Below are positions 16,058-23,394 of a stretch of 36,447 nucleotides of DNA, in pieces. The notes beneath the pieces were generated by a model. It was not told the DNA's origin. It did not search any database and saw only the letters and a list, made by a program, of their open reading frames with translations. The first letter of the stretch is position 1. Every line of letters begins with the position of its first letter. A program made the translations under genes and the position numbers. Where the stretch lies: contig JAFQFH010000066.1 of the NCBI GenBank assembly GCA_017398685.1, forward strand, positions 1-36,447, written 5' to 3'. Source of the DNA: Oscillospiraceae bacterium (GTDB lineage: Bacteria; Bacillota; Clostridia; Oscillospirales; Oscillospiraceae).

Positions 16058-17002
16058 ATGACAGATTTTGTTAACAGTTTTGGTATTATTCTCTTTGCCA
16101 CCCTGGTTTATGCCACGCCCCTGCTGTACGCGGCTCTCGGCTCCTGCTTCTCTGAAGTGTCCGGCGTTATAAACATCGGTATCGAGGGTATGATGACCGC
16201 CGGCGCTTTCACCGGCACCGTTGTGGCCTACTTTACCGGCAGCCCCTGGTTCGGCTTCCTTTGCGGCGGCCTTGCGGGTATGCTCTTCGGTGCGCTCCAC
16301 GCTTTCGCCACCGTAAAGCTGGGCGCCGACCAGACCATTGCCGGTACGGCAATCAATATGCTGGGCCCCGGTGTCGTCATAATGATAGCCCGCGTGCTCT
16401 TTAACTCCACCGATACCATTCCCCTCAGCGCTGACCAGAGGATCCCCGAGTTTTTCTCAAACGCCTTTGACACCACCACCGTGTTCGGCCGCTTTATGGA
16501 CAACGTGTTTTCCACCTATGCCTCCACCTACCTTGTGTTTGTGGCTGTATTGGTGGTGTGGTTTGTGTTCTACAAGACCCGTTTCGGTCTCCGCCTTCGC
16601 GCCTGCGGCGAGCATCCCCAGGCCTGTGAGACTCTGGGCATCAATGTCATCGCCATGCGCTTCTGGTGCGTTTGCATTTCCGGCTTCCTGTCCGGTCTGG
16701 GCGGTGCCTGCGTCACTATGACAATCTCCACCCAGTTCCGTCCCATCTCCATCGTCGGTCAGGGCTTTATCGCCATCGCCGCGGTCATCTTCGGTAAGTT
16801 CCGTCCTCAGGGCGCACTGCTGGGCTGCCTGCTGTTCGGCTTCTGCTCCGGCCTGAAGGTTGTGCTGGGCGGCTCCACCGGCGTGAATATGCACCTTATC
16901 TCCATGATCCCCTTCGTGGTCACGGTCATCGTGCTGGTGCTGTTCGTGGGCCGCTCCCACGTGCCTTCCGCCAACGGCAAGCCCTACATAAAGTCCAAGT
17001 AA
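16058..17002 (+). CDS. Nucleoside ABC transporter permease 2 (NupQ/YufQ-like)
   Basis: A 314-residue BPD_transp_2-family permease. It shows ERSGVINIGIEGMM-like EVSGVINIGIEGMMTAGAF, the coupling stretch TRFGLRLRACGEHPQACETLGI, and the FRPISIVGQGFIAIAAVIFGKFRPQGA region typical of the second subunit. Expected in the cytoplasmic membrane as a heterodimer with permease 1. It is followed 18 bases later by psuG, which links the transporter to nucleoside breakdown. Confidence 0.93.
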   Translation: MTDFVNSFGIILFATLVYATPLLYAALGSCFSEVSGVINIGIEGMMTAGAFTGTVVAYFTGSPWFGFLCGGLAGMLFGALHAFATVKLGADQTIAGTAINMLGPGVVIMIARVLFNSTDTIPLSADQRIPEFFSNAFDTTTVFGRFMDNVFSTYASTYLVFVAVLVVWFVFYKTRFGLRLRACGEHPQACETLGINVIAMRFWCVCISGFLSGLGGACVTMTISTQFRPISIVGQGFIAIAAVIFGKFRPQGALLGCLLFGFCSGLKVVLGGSTGVNMHLISMIPFVVTVIVLVLFVGRSHVPSANGKPYIKSK

Positions 17003-17020
17003 GAATTTTAGGAGTATAAC

Positions 17021-17932
17021 ATGAATAAGTATCTGGATATCGCCCCTGAAGTGAAAAAGGCTCTCGACGAGGGCAAGCCCGTTGTAGCCCTTGAAAGCAC
17101 CATTATCTCCCACGGTATGCCCTACCCCAGAAACGTGGAGACCGCCCTCATGGTAGAGCAGATGGTACGCGACAATGGCGCAGTCCCCGCCACTATCGCC
17201 ATCATCGGCGGCAGACTGAAGGCAGGATTGAGCCATGAGGAGATAGAGTATCTTGGCAAGACCGGCCGCGGTGTCACCAAGGCCAGCCGCCGTGACCTGC
17301 CTGCCCTTATAGCCCGCGGCGCAGACGGCGCTACCACCGTCACCACCACCATGATCATTGCCCATATGGCAGGCATCAAGATCTTCGCCACCGGCGGCAT
17401 CGGCGGCGTACACCGGGGTGCCGAGACCACAATGGACATCTCCGCAGACCTGCAGGAGCTGGCCCAGACCCCCGTTATGGTGGTATGCGCCGGGGCAAAG
17501 AGCATCCTTGACCTGGGTCTGACTCTCGAGTACCTTGAAACCCACGGCGTACCCGTCATCGGCTACGGCACCGAGGAACTGCCCGCCTTCTACACCAGAA
17601 AGAGCGGCTTTGGCGTGGACTACCGTGTGGACAGCGAGGCTGAATTGGCAGCCATGTTCCGCGCCCAGCGTGAGCTGGAGTACAAGGGCGGTATGCTGGT
17701 CACAAATCCCATCCCCGAAGAGTACGCCATGGACAAGGCCGTTATCGACGCTGCCATCGAGGAAGCCCTCAGACAGTGCGCAGAGGCCGGTGTAAAAGGC
17801 AAGGAGTCTACCCCCTTCCTGCTGGCAAAGGTTGTGGAACTTACCGGCGGCAACAGCCTTGAGAGCAACATAAAGCTGGTGCTCAACAATGCAGCCCTCG
17901 CCGCCCGCACCGCCTGCGAACTGGCAAAGTAA
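17021..17932 (+). CDS. psuG: Pseudouridine-5'-phosphate glycosidase
   Basis: A 303-residue enzyme of the PsuG/YeiN family that cleaves the C-C glycosidic bond of pseudouridine 5'-phosphate, giving uracil and ribose 5-phosphate. Family motifs present: ALESTIISHGMPYPRN (with the catalytic Glu), GVTKASRRDLP (conserved Lys), GADGATTVTTTM, FATGGIGGVHRG, VVCAGAKSILDLGLTLEYLET and NPIPEEYAMD. Length is normal. It is the last gene of the transporter operon and is followed by a terminator. The usual partner kinase PsuK is not next to it or anywhere in the window, so the phosphorylated substrate must be made elsewhere. Confidence 0.96.
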   Translation: MNKYLDIAPEVKKALDEGKPVVALESTIISHGMPYPRNVETALMVEQMVRDNGAVPATIAIIGGRLKAGLSHEEIEYLGKTGRGVTKASRRDLPALIARGADGATTVTTTMIIAHMAGIKIFATGGIGGVHRGAETTMDISADLQELAQTPVMVVCAGAKSILDLGLTLEYLETHGVPVIGYGTEELPAFYTRKSGFGVDYRVDSEAELAAMFRAQRELEYKGGMLVTNPIPEEYAMDKAVIDAAIEEALRQCAEAGVKGKESTPFLLAKVVELTGGNSLESNIKLVLNNAALAARTACELAK

Positions 17933-17950
17933 ATTCGCACTGACAATATG

Positions 17951-17980
17951 AACCGATGCAAAAAAGCATCGGTTCTTTTT
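17951..17980 (+). terminator. Terminator after psuG
   Basis: A 9-bp stem AACCGATGC/GCATCGGTT (17951-17959 with 17966-17974), A6 loop, then CTTTTT. Confidence 0.9.
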
Positions 17981-17986
17981 ATATGC

Positions 17987-18066
17987 TCATTTGTCTATAT
18001 ACTCGCCCTCAAATACGAGGGTGGCGGGGCAAGTCAGCAATATATCACGGATACTGCCGTTTTCAT
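17987..18066 (-). pseudogene. dapF 3' end fragment
   Basis: Read on the minus strand this stretch encodes ENGSIRDI, LLTCPATLVF and EGEYIDK followed by TGA. It matches the end of the intact DapF in this window (ENGSIRDI, WLTGPAALVF, EGEYIDS). At DNA level 17992-18064 aligns without gaps to 32038-32110, with 65 of 73 identical by my count. Similarity ends abruptly upstream (18066), so only about 24 codons remain, with no start or ribosome binding site. It lies in the gap between convergent psuG and the Etf operon and is a gene remnant. Confidence 0.88.
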
Positions 18067-18127
18067 GCCAGGCTTTGTTGGACTGTAGAGATAAACGGAG
18101 GAGGATGGATCCACAAGGAAATAAGAA

Positions 18128-18155
18128 AACGCCCTGCGCATAGATGCAGAGCGTT
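18128..18155 (-). terminator. Terminator of the Etf operon
   Basis: On the minus strand AACGC-T-CTGC pairs with GCAG-G-GCGTT around an 8-base loop and is followed by TTCTTATTTC. It is located 29 bases after the etfA stop. Confidence 0.65.
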
Positions 18156-18183
18156 CCGTAAAAGAGAGGATATAGTGAAAAAT

Positions 18184-18984
18184 TTATGCATTACACAAAA
18201 GCGTAGTTATTACTTCCTCGGCGTCGGCTATGAGCGAGTAGTCTGCATAGTCAAAAATTGCTGCCTTGGGGTCGGTATTTACGGCAATTATCTTCTCTGA
18301 GCCCAGAATGCCGCTCAGATGCTGTACTGCCCCGGAAATACCGAAGGCCACATATACTTCGGGGCGCACCGATACGCCGGTCTGCCCCACCTGATGATTA
18401 TAGTCAGCAAAGCCTGCGGCCACGGCAGCTCTTGATGCGCCCAGCTTTGCACCGCAGGCCTTGGCCAGCATGGAGAGCTTCTCAAAATTTTCTTTTGTGC
18501 GCAGACCCAATCCTCCGGAAAAAACCAGACGTGCAGTCTCCAGGGTTTCCAGAGCGGAGTCGTTCAGTCCCAGACCCCGTTTGCCGAAGACACCCTGACG
18601 GACTGTGGCAATATACGGCGTTGACACACTGCGGTTCACGGCAATTTTTCTGCCGCCATAGGTGGGGCGGATCTGTAGAAGCCCGTGCTCATCGCTCCAC
18701 TCCAGTTCGGTGCAGTCAGCCGTGATGCCTTTGCCGATAATTGCAGCAAAGGCCGGGGCTACATCGGCAAAGAAATGGCTTCGCTCGAACACAATGGCCT
18801 CAGGAGGCGACTGGATGTAGCGGGCCAGCAGTTCATCCCTTACCGCCGCCTGATTTTCAAAACGGTCATCTTCAAAGCACAGCACCTTGGGCGAAAGGTT
18901 TCGCTGCAAGGCAAGTTCGCTGCATTTTTCCACCAAACCTTGGGCAGACGGTGTCATTTTGTTGATTACGATCCAAAATTCCAT
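18184..18984 (-). CDS. etfA: Electron transfer flavoprotein, alpha subunit
   Basis: A 266-residue EtfA without ferredoxin domain, slightly short for the family. The C-terminal FAD-binding domain is complete: SGGLGLRTKENFEKL, AKLGASRAAVAAGFADYNHQVGQTG, VYVAFGISGAVQHLSG and INTDPKAPIF-like AVNTDPKAAIFDYADY. The N-terminal half carries the ADCTELEW-type motif. With EtfB it accepts electrons from the FAD-linked oxidase encoded upstream, or in a bifurcating arrangement splits them between ferredoxin and NAD. It is the last of four co-directional genes, 17 bases after etfB. Confidence 0.92.
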   Translation of the reverse strand: MEFWIVINKMTPSAQGLVEKCSELALQRNLSPKVLCFEDDRFENQAAVRDELLARYIQSPPEAIVFERSHFFADVAPAFAAIIGKGITADCTELEWSDEHGLLQIRPTYGGRKIAVNRSVSTPYIATVRQGVFGKRGLGLNDSALETLETARLVFSGGLGLRTKENFEKLSMLAKACGAKLGASRAAVAAGFADYNHQVGQTGVSVRPEVYVAFGISGAVQHLSGILGSEKIIAVNTDPKAAIFDYADYSLIADAEEVITTLLCNA

Positions 18985-19001
18985 GCTTTATCCACCAAGT
19001 C

Positions 19002-19763
19002 TCATGAATGAACGGACTTAATATATGCCGACAGCGCGGAAATTCCCTCCGCAAAGTTATCGGTTTTGACTCCGTGCCTGTGGCTGAAAGTCTTTTCAGT
19101 AACCTGGATTGTGTCCGTGCCGGATCGGGCAGGGGCTATATCCCCGCTGTCGAGCATGAGTATCTGCTTGCCTTTTGCCAGTTTGTAGCCCATAACACTG
19201 GGCTGCCGGATCATGCAGGTGCCATTGACCACGGAGACAACAGCAGGCTCATTTACGGTATATTCCTCAAATCCCGTCCCCGCGGCTCTCAGTATGGAAA
19301 GCCCTGCTGAGGAGGAGGCCATATCAACTACGTTTGAATAAAATGGTAGCCCCATAAGCGCGGCCATCTGAGGGCCGATATGCCCGGTCTCCGAATCGAG
19401 GGAATTTTTACCGCAGAGGATAAGATCGTAGGTGCCGGTCAAGGCAGCGGCACGGGAGAGCACAGAGACAGTAGCAATAGTGTCTGAACCGGCAAAGGCT
19501 TTGTCGCAGATGTGGAAGGCCTGGTCTGCACCTTTGGCCAGTGCGGTCTGCAACATTTGTGCGGCGCTCTGCGGCGCCATGGTGATCACGCTTATCTTTA
19601 TGCTTTTGTCTTTGTCCTTGAGCTTGAGGGCATATTCAAGAGCCGTCTCGTCCGTAGGGTTCATCACAAGGGCGGAGTTGGAAAGACGTTCTCCTGAACT
19701 ATCGCCCAGAGCATCTGTAAAGGTGCTCTGGGCAACGAGTTTAACGCACACGAGAATATTCAT
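19002..19763 (-). CDS. etfB: Electron transfer flavoprotein, beta subunit
   Basis: A 253-residue EtfB. Family features are MNILVCVKLV at the start, the MNPTDETALEYALKLKD stretch, VITMAPQSAAQMLQTALAKGADQAFHI, and the nucleotide-binding CGKNSLDSETGHIGPQMAALMGLPF. It partners EtfA. Its start lies one base after the stop of the Fe-S protein gene, so the four-gene operon is tightly packed. Whether it binds NAD for electron bifurcation or AMP as in classical Etf cannot be settled by eye. Confidence 0.93.
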   Translation of the reverse strand: MNILVCVKLVAQSTFTDALGDSSGERLSNSALVMNPTDETALEYALKLKDKDKSIKISVITMAPQSAAQMLQTALAKGADQAFHICDKAFAGSDTIATVSVLSRAAALTGTYDLILCGKNSLDSETGHIGPQMAALMGLPFYSNVVDMASSSAGLSILRAAGTGFEEYTVNEPAVVSVVNGTCMIRQPSVMGYKLAKGKQILMLDSGDIAPARSGTDTIQVTEKTFSHRHGVKTDNFAEGISALSAYIKSVHS

Positions 19764-19764
19764 A

Positions 19765-20865
19765 TCAGCTGTTGGTATTGATCAGGTCGTAAATATCGAC
19801 TATTCTGATGTCCTTATCTGCATATTTGTTCATTATGTAGTAATCATCGGGAGAGGCCGTTATGATCACATTGCTGTTTATACGGCGGGCATCGTCGCAG
19901 CGGACGGCAACCATTCGCTTTGCAACGCTGCTGTCATAACACTCCATGATGGGATTACCAACACAGCGGGAGAACTTGCCGTGGAGGAAGAGGGGTATAT
20001 AGTTTATACCAAGAGCGGCTACAATTTCAAGCAGAGGATTTTCTTCCTCCAGCCCGCGGGTCAGCTTTACCGGTTCCTGCAGGGAAGCCGTAAGCTCCAC
20101 GGGGAGCACCTTCAGCTTCTTTTCTGCCAGCAGTCCTGCCACAAAGGATGTGGCGGAACTGACCTTGATATTTTCCAGCAGACCCCAGCCGCCGTAGTAC
20201 TCTCTGAACATAACGGTGTCGCTGGGAGAAAGAGCCACGATCTCTTTTGCACCGGAGTTTACAATCTGGCTGACAACTGCAGCTGCAGCAGCCTGAACAT
20301 CGCCGGTGGTGCCCATAAGGTCATTGAGGAAAGTGCCGCTGGGCAGCTCATCTTTGAGAACGGTATAAACTATACCGGCCTTGTCCAGAATTTCCATCAG
20401 ATTAAGGGCTACGCTGCTGCCGACAGTGCGGCCGCTCTGACCCAAATAAAGGAGCAGATCAGCCTTTTTAGGGAGAGCATCTATTTTTTCGCCCAGCTTT
20501 TCACACAGAGGCAGACCATATACATTGCCGTAATATGAAAGGTTTTCTATCTGGGTCATTATGGACTGAGGCGCAATGTCATTGACTACGGCCAGAGTGC
20601 GGGCTTCTCTTATGAAGTCTGCGGGCTTCCAGCCGGTTACACAGTCATTTGCACAGGCATCGCACAAAGTGCAATGGTAAATGCTGTCGGCAATTTCAGC
20701 GTCGTATTCCGTCCCGCGCTCAATCATGGAGACCATCAGACCTCTGGCACGAGGACCCCAGCCTTCTGAGCCGGTTGCTCCGGCTACGGGGCAAATGTGG
20801 CGGCACATCCAACAAAAACGGCACATGTCTGCCTGCTTTGCATTTTGTACTGAAAACATGTTCAA
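19765..20865 (-). CDS. Fe-S cluster protein of the FAD-oxidase/Etf operon
   Basis: A 366-residue protein with two N-terminal 4Fe-4S motifs: C15xxC18xxC21xxxC25P and C65xxC68xxC71xxxC75, the ferredoxin-like arrangement of GlpC/LutA/HdrD-type proteins. The remaining 290 residues resemble the position of CCG domains, but the diagnostic CCG cysteine cluster is missing. A heterodisulfide-reductase-like site is therefore not supported. Most likely it wires electrons between the upstream FAD oxidase and EtfAB. It starts 15 bases after the oxidase stop. Confidence 0.85.
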   Translation of the reverse strand: MNMFSVQNAKQADMCRFCWMCRHICPVAGATGSEGWGPRARGLMVSMIERGTEYDAEIADSIYHCTLCDACANDCVTGWKPADFIREARTLAVVNDIAPQSIMTQIENLSYYGNVYGLPLCEKLGEKIDALPKKADLLLYLGQSGRTVGSSVALNLMEILDKAGIVYTVLKDELPSGTFLNDLMGTTGDVQAAAAAVVSQIVNSGAKEIVALSPSDTVMFREYYGGWGLLENIKVSSATSFVAGLLAEKKLKVLPVELTASLQEPVKLTRGLEEENPLLEIVAALGINYIPLFLHGKFSRCVGNPIMECYDSSVAKRMVAVRCDDARRINSNVIITASPDDYYIMNKYADKDIRIVDIYDLINTNS

Positions 20866-20880
20866 GTCTCCTTTCTCTGC

Positions 20881-22305
20881 TTACAGGCCCATCTTATACG
20901 GGTTCATTATCCCGTTGGGGTCAAGAGCCTTTTTTATTCCCTCCAGAACCTGCATGGCAGGGCCGTAATTTTCCTTCATCAGCCGTGAAAGCTTTACTCC
21001 CACGCCGTGGTGGTCGTTGATGACACCGCCATTTTCAATTGCGGCGCGGACGCCGGCATTCCATATACGGTTATGAAGGCGGATGCACTCATCCTCAGAC
21101 TCGGGAGGATTGTCTATTATAAAGCGGGAGTAGTTCATGCAGCCCCAGTCGTACCAGTGGGAGGAGTGGGAGATGAAGCGGACGCCCTCAAAGTTGTCCT
21201 CTATGGCGTGCTTCATTGCCCAGTAGACCTTCTCAATGTTGTCGTAGGTGGCGGTGGTATCCACAGTGCCGAACATCTGGGGATTGTTCATCATAATGCC
21301 GGGATAGAAGAAGGTGATGCGGTTTTCAAACCATTTTTCACCGTACTCGGTGCCCAGATACTGTGCGCCGTGCTTTTCGGCTATTGCAAGGACGATCTTC
21401 TCCTCCTCGGCAACAATGCTGCTGTAGCCTTCCAACGTCAGGTTGAGGAAGGAACCCTTCTTCTCAAAACCGATGACCTTCTTGATAATGGAGACGGTCT
21501 CTGCCTCGTCAAAAAGACGCACAATAGAGGGCTTCACAGCCTGAACGATTTCCCGGCAGGCATTGTAGCCTGTGCTGATATCGGAGAAGAGGAAAGCGTG
21601 GTGACGGCGAGTCTCGGGCAGCTTTATCAGCTTGAAGGTGACCTTTGTCATGACACCCAGAGTGCCCTCGGAGCCCAGAAACAGGCCCAGAAGATTGGGG
21701 CCGGAAGAATGCTTGGGGACGGGGAGAGTGTTGATAATATCACCGTTGGGCAGAACGACCTCGAGATTTACAACCTGATCGTCGATTTTGCCGTACTTGG
21801 TGGAGAGAATGCCAATGCCGTTATGGGCCAGTGCGCCGCCAACGGTGCAGCAGGTGAGGCAGGAGGGCAGATGCATTACGGAATAGCCCTGCTCGTTTGC
21901 ATACCACTCAAGGGTCTGGAAGATCATGCCGGTCTCACAGGTGACGATACCGTTCTTTACATCCAGATTGATCAGCTTGTCCATTCTTTTAATGTCCAGC
22001 AGGATACCTCCGGCAAGAGGCAGAGCACCGCCCTGGGATCCGGAGCCGCCGCCCCAGGTCTGAACGGGTATTTTATAATAGTTGGCAATTTTGAGGACCT
22101 TGGAGACCTCCTCGGCACTTCCGGGACGCACAACAAAATCAGGAAGTGCAGCTTCTCCGCCCTTATCGACCACCATTCTTGCTATCCAAAAATAGTCAGT
22201 GGCATATGCGAGCTTGTCGCCCTTAAGGATACTTACGTTTTCCTGACCAACGGCATCCTCAAGTTCAGACAGTATAAATTCTTTCATGAAACCACGAAAT
22301 TCCAT
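20881..22305 (-). CDS. FAD-linked oxidase (GlcD / alkylglycerone-phosphate-synthase-like)
   Basis: A 474-residue flavoenzyme of the PCMH-type FAD-binding family that includes D-lactate and glycolate dehydrogenases and alkyl-DHAP synthase. FAD domain: DFVVRPGSAEEVSKVLKIANYYKIPVQTWGGGSGSQGG, and the pyrophosphate loop SCLTCCTVGGALAHNGIG. The substrate cap follows, and the C-terminus is GGVINDHHGVGVKLSRLMKENYG with the active-site histidines, ending LDPNGIMNPYKMGL. ATG 22305 follows GGAGG by seven bases. It heads an operon with an Fe-S protein and EtfBA, as in Etf-coupled lactate-type dehydrogenases. The substrate is probably a hydroxy acid or phosphorylated diol, but this is not determined. Confidence 0.88.
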   Translation of the reverse strand: MEFRGFMKEFILSELEDAVGQENVSILKGDKLAYATDYFWIARMVVDKGGEAALPDFVVRPGSAEEVSKVLKIANYYKIPVQTWGGGSGSQGGALPLAGGILLDIKRMDKLINLDVKNGIVTCETGMIFQTLEWYANEQGYSVMHLPSCLTCCTVGGALAHNGIGILSTKYGKIDDQVVNLEVVLPNGDIINTLPVPKHSSGPNLLGLFLGSEGTLGVMTKVTFKLIKLPETRRHHAFLFSDISTGYNACREIVQAVKPSIVRLFDEAETVSIIKKVIGFEKKGSFLNLTLEGYSSIVAEEEKIVLAIAEKHGAQYLGTEYGEKWFENRITFFYPGIMMNNPQMFGTVDTTATYDNIEKVYWAMKHAIEDNFEGVRFISHSSHWYDWGCMNYSRFIIDNPPESEDECIRLHNRIWNAGVRAAIENGGVINDHHGVGVKLSRLMKENYGPAMQVLEGIKKALDPNGIMNPYKMGL

Positions 22306-22376
22306 TGACAATCCTCCATAGTCATAAATACACAGGGTTTTTACTTATATCTAAATTTGCCGGAGCAAAAAAACTT

Positions 22377-22402
22377 GCAAGCGTAAAGAAATTAGCGTTT
22401 GC
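22377..22402. promoter_or_regulatory. Candidate operator between the oxidase operon and rpiR
   Basis: Interrupted inverted repeat GCAAGCG (22377-22383) and CGTTTGC (22396-22402), matching at 6 of 7 positions, placed just upstream of the rpiR -35 box. It is a plausible binding site for the adjacent RpiR-type regulator, controlling both divergent units. There is no direct proof. Confidence 0.4.
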
Positions 22403-22406
22403 GATG

Positions 22407-22435
22407 TTGAGTTTTCTGTATTAATTTGGTAAAAT
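22407..22435 (+). promoter_or_regulatory. Sigma-A promoter of the rpiR gene
   Basis: TTGAGT (22407-22412) and TAAAAT (22430-22435), spacer 17 bases, about 30 bases before the start codon. Confidence 0.75.
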
Positions 22436-22465
22436 TGTTTCAATGTTAAAGAAGGGGTATCAATT

Positions 22466-23323
22466 ATGACCAATATTTCTGAAACATCAACCATGATAAT
22501 CAAAATACAGGCACTGATAAAAAATATGAGCAAAGCTGAAAGTCTGGTTTGTGAGTATATAACAAAGCACCCGAAGGATGTAATACATATGTCCGTGTCA
22601 GGGCTTGCAAAGGCCTGTTCCGTAAGTGCTGCAACGGTAATCAGAGCCAGTCAGAAGCTGGGCTATGAGTCATACCAGGATCTTAAAATCGCGCTGGCGC
22701 AGGATGTTGTCACCCCTCTTGAAGCCATTAACGAAGCAATAACCCCAAAGGACAGTCAGGCAGAGATAATTGAAAAAGTTTTCCAGAGCAACATGAACGC
22801 TCTTCAGGCCACATACAACACACTGAATTCAGCAGACCTCACTCTTGCCAGCGAGAAGATACTCAAGGCCCGGCATATCGGCATCTGCGGTCTGGGCAAC
22901 TCTCACACTATAGCCATGGACCTTCAGCATAAGCTGATGCGTCTGGGGCTCAATGCAACAAATTATCACGACAACCATATGCAGATAATCGGCGCCACCT
23001 ATGCCAGCGACAAGGACGTGTTCTTCTGCATCAGCCACTCGGGCAGCTCAAAGGATATCGTGCATGCGGCGGAAATCGCCAAGAAGAGAGGCGCTTATGT
23101 CATTTCACTTTCCTCTGTGGGGAACTCACCGCTGACAAATATAGCGGACCTGTCCCTTTTCACAGCCTCCAACGAAACCCAGTATCGCACAATGGCTCTG
23201 TCCTCAAGAGTTGCACAGATGGCCATAGTTGACACCATATATACCTTTATCGCCTTGAAGAAGCCAAAGGCCGCAGAGGGCTTTTTCAAGATGGAGGCAA
23301 ATCTCAGTTCTACAAAGTTCTGA
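22466..23323 (+). CDS. RpiR/MurR-family transcriptional regulator
   Basis: A 285-residue regulator. The N-terminal RpiR helix-turn-helix covers about residues 1-80 (AESLVCEYITKHPKDVIHMSVSGLAKACSVSAATVIRASQKLGYESYQDLK). The C-terminal SIS sugar-phosphate-binding domain is at about 120-255 (GICGLGNSHTIAMDLQHKLMRLG; VFFCISHSGSSKDIVHAAEIAKKRGAYVISLSS). Such proteins sense phosphorylated sugars or derivatives. It sits between the oxidase/Etf operon and the TRAP/dehydrogenase operon and is the obvious candidate controller of both. It fits with a phosphorylated pathway intermediate made by the FGGY kinase further right. ATG 22466 follows AAGGGG. Confidence 0.93.
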   Translation: MTNISETSTMIIKIQALIKNMSKAESLVCEYITKHPKDVIHMSVSGLAKACSVSAATVIRASQKLGYESYQDLKIALAQDVVTPLEAINEAITPKDSQAEIIEKVFQSNMNALQATYNTLNSADLTLASEKILKARHIGICGLGNSHTIAMDLQHKLMRLGLNATNYHDNHMQIIGATYASDKDVFFCISHSGSSKDIVHAAEIAKKRGAYVISLSSVGNSPLTNIADLSLFTASNETQYRTMALSSRVAQMAIVDTIYTFIALKKPKAAEGFFKMEANLSSTKF

Positions 23324-23350
23324 AAATCAAAAATTGTCGGTTATTGAAAG

Positions 23351-23390
23351 ACCAGGGAATATGTTTAAGTATTCCCTGGTTTTCCTTTCA
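23351..23390 (+). terminator. Terminator after rpiR
   Basis: An 11-bp perfect stem ACCAGGGAATA/TATTCCCTGGT (23351-23361 with 23370-23380), 8-base loop, then TTTCCTTTC. It lies between convergent rpiR and dctP. On the minus strand the following tract is only CTTTC, so it ends rpiR better than the TRAP operon. Confidence 0.85.
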
Positions 23391-23394
23391 GGAC

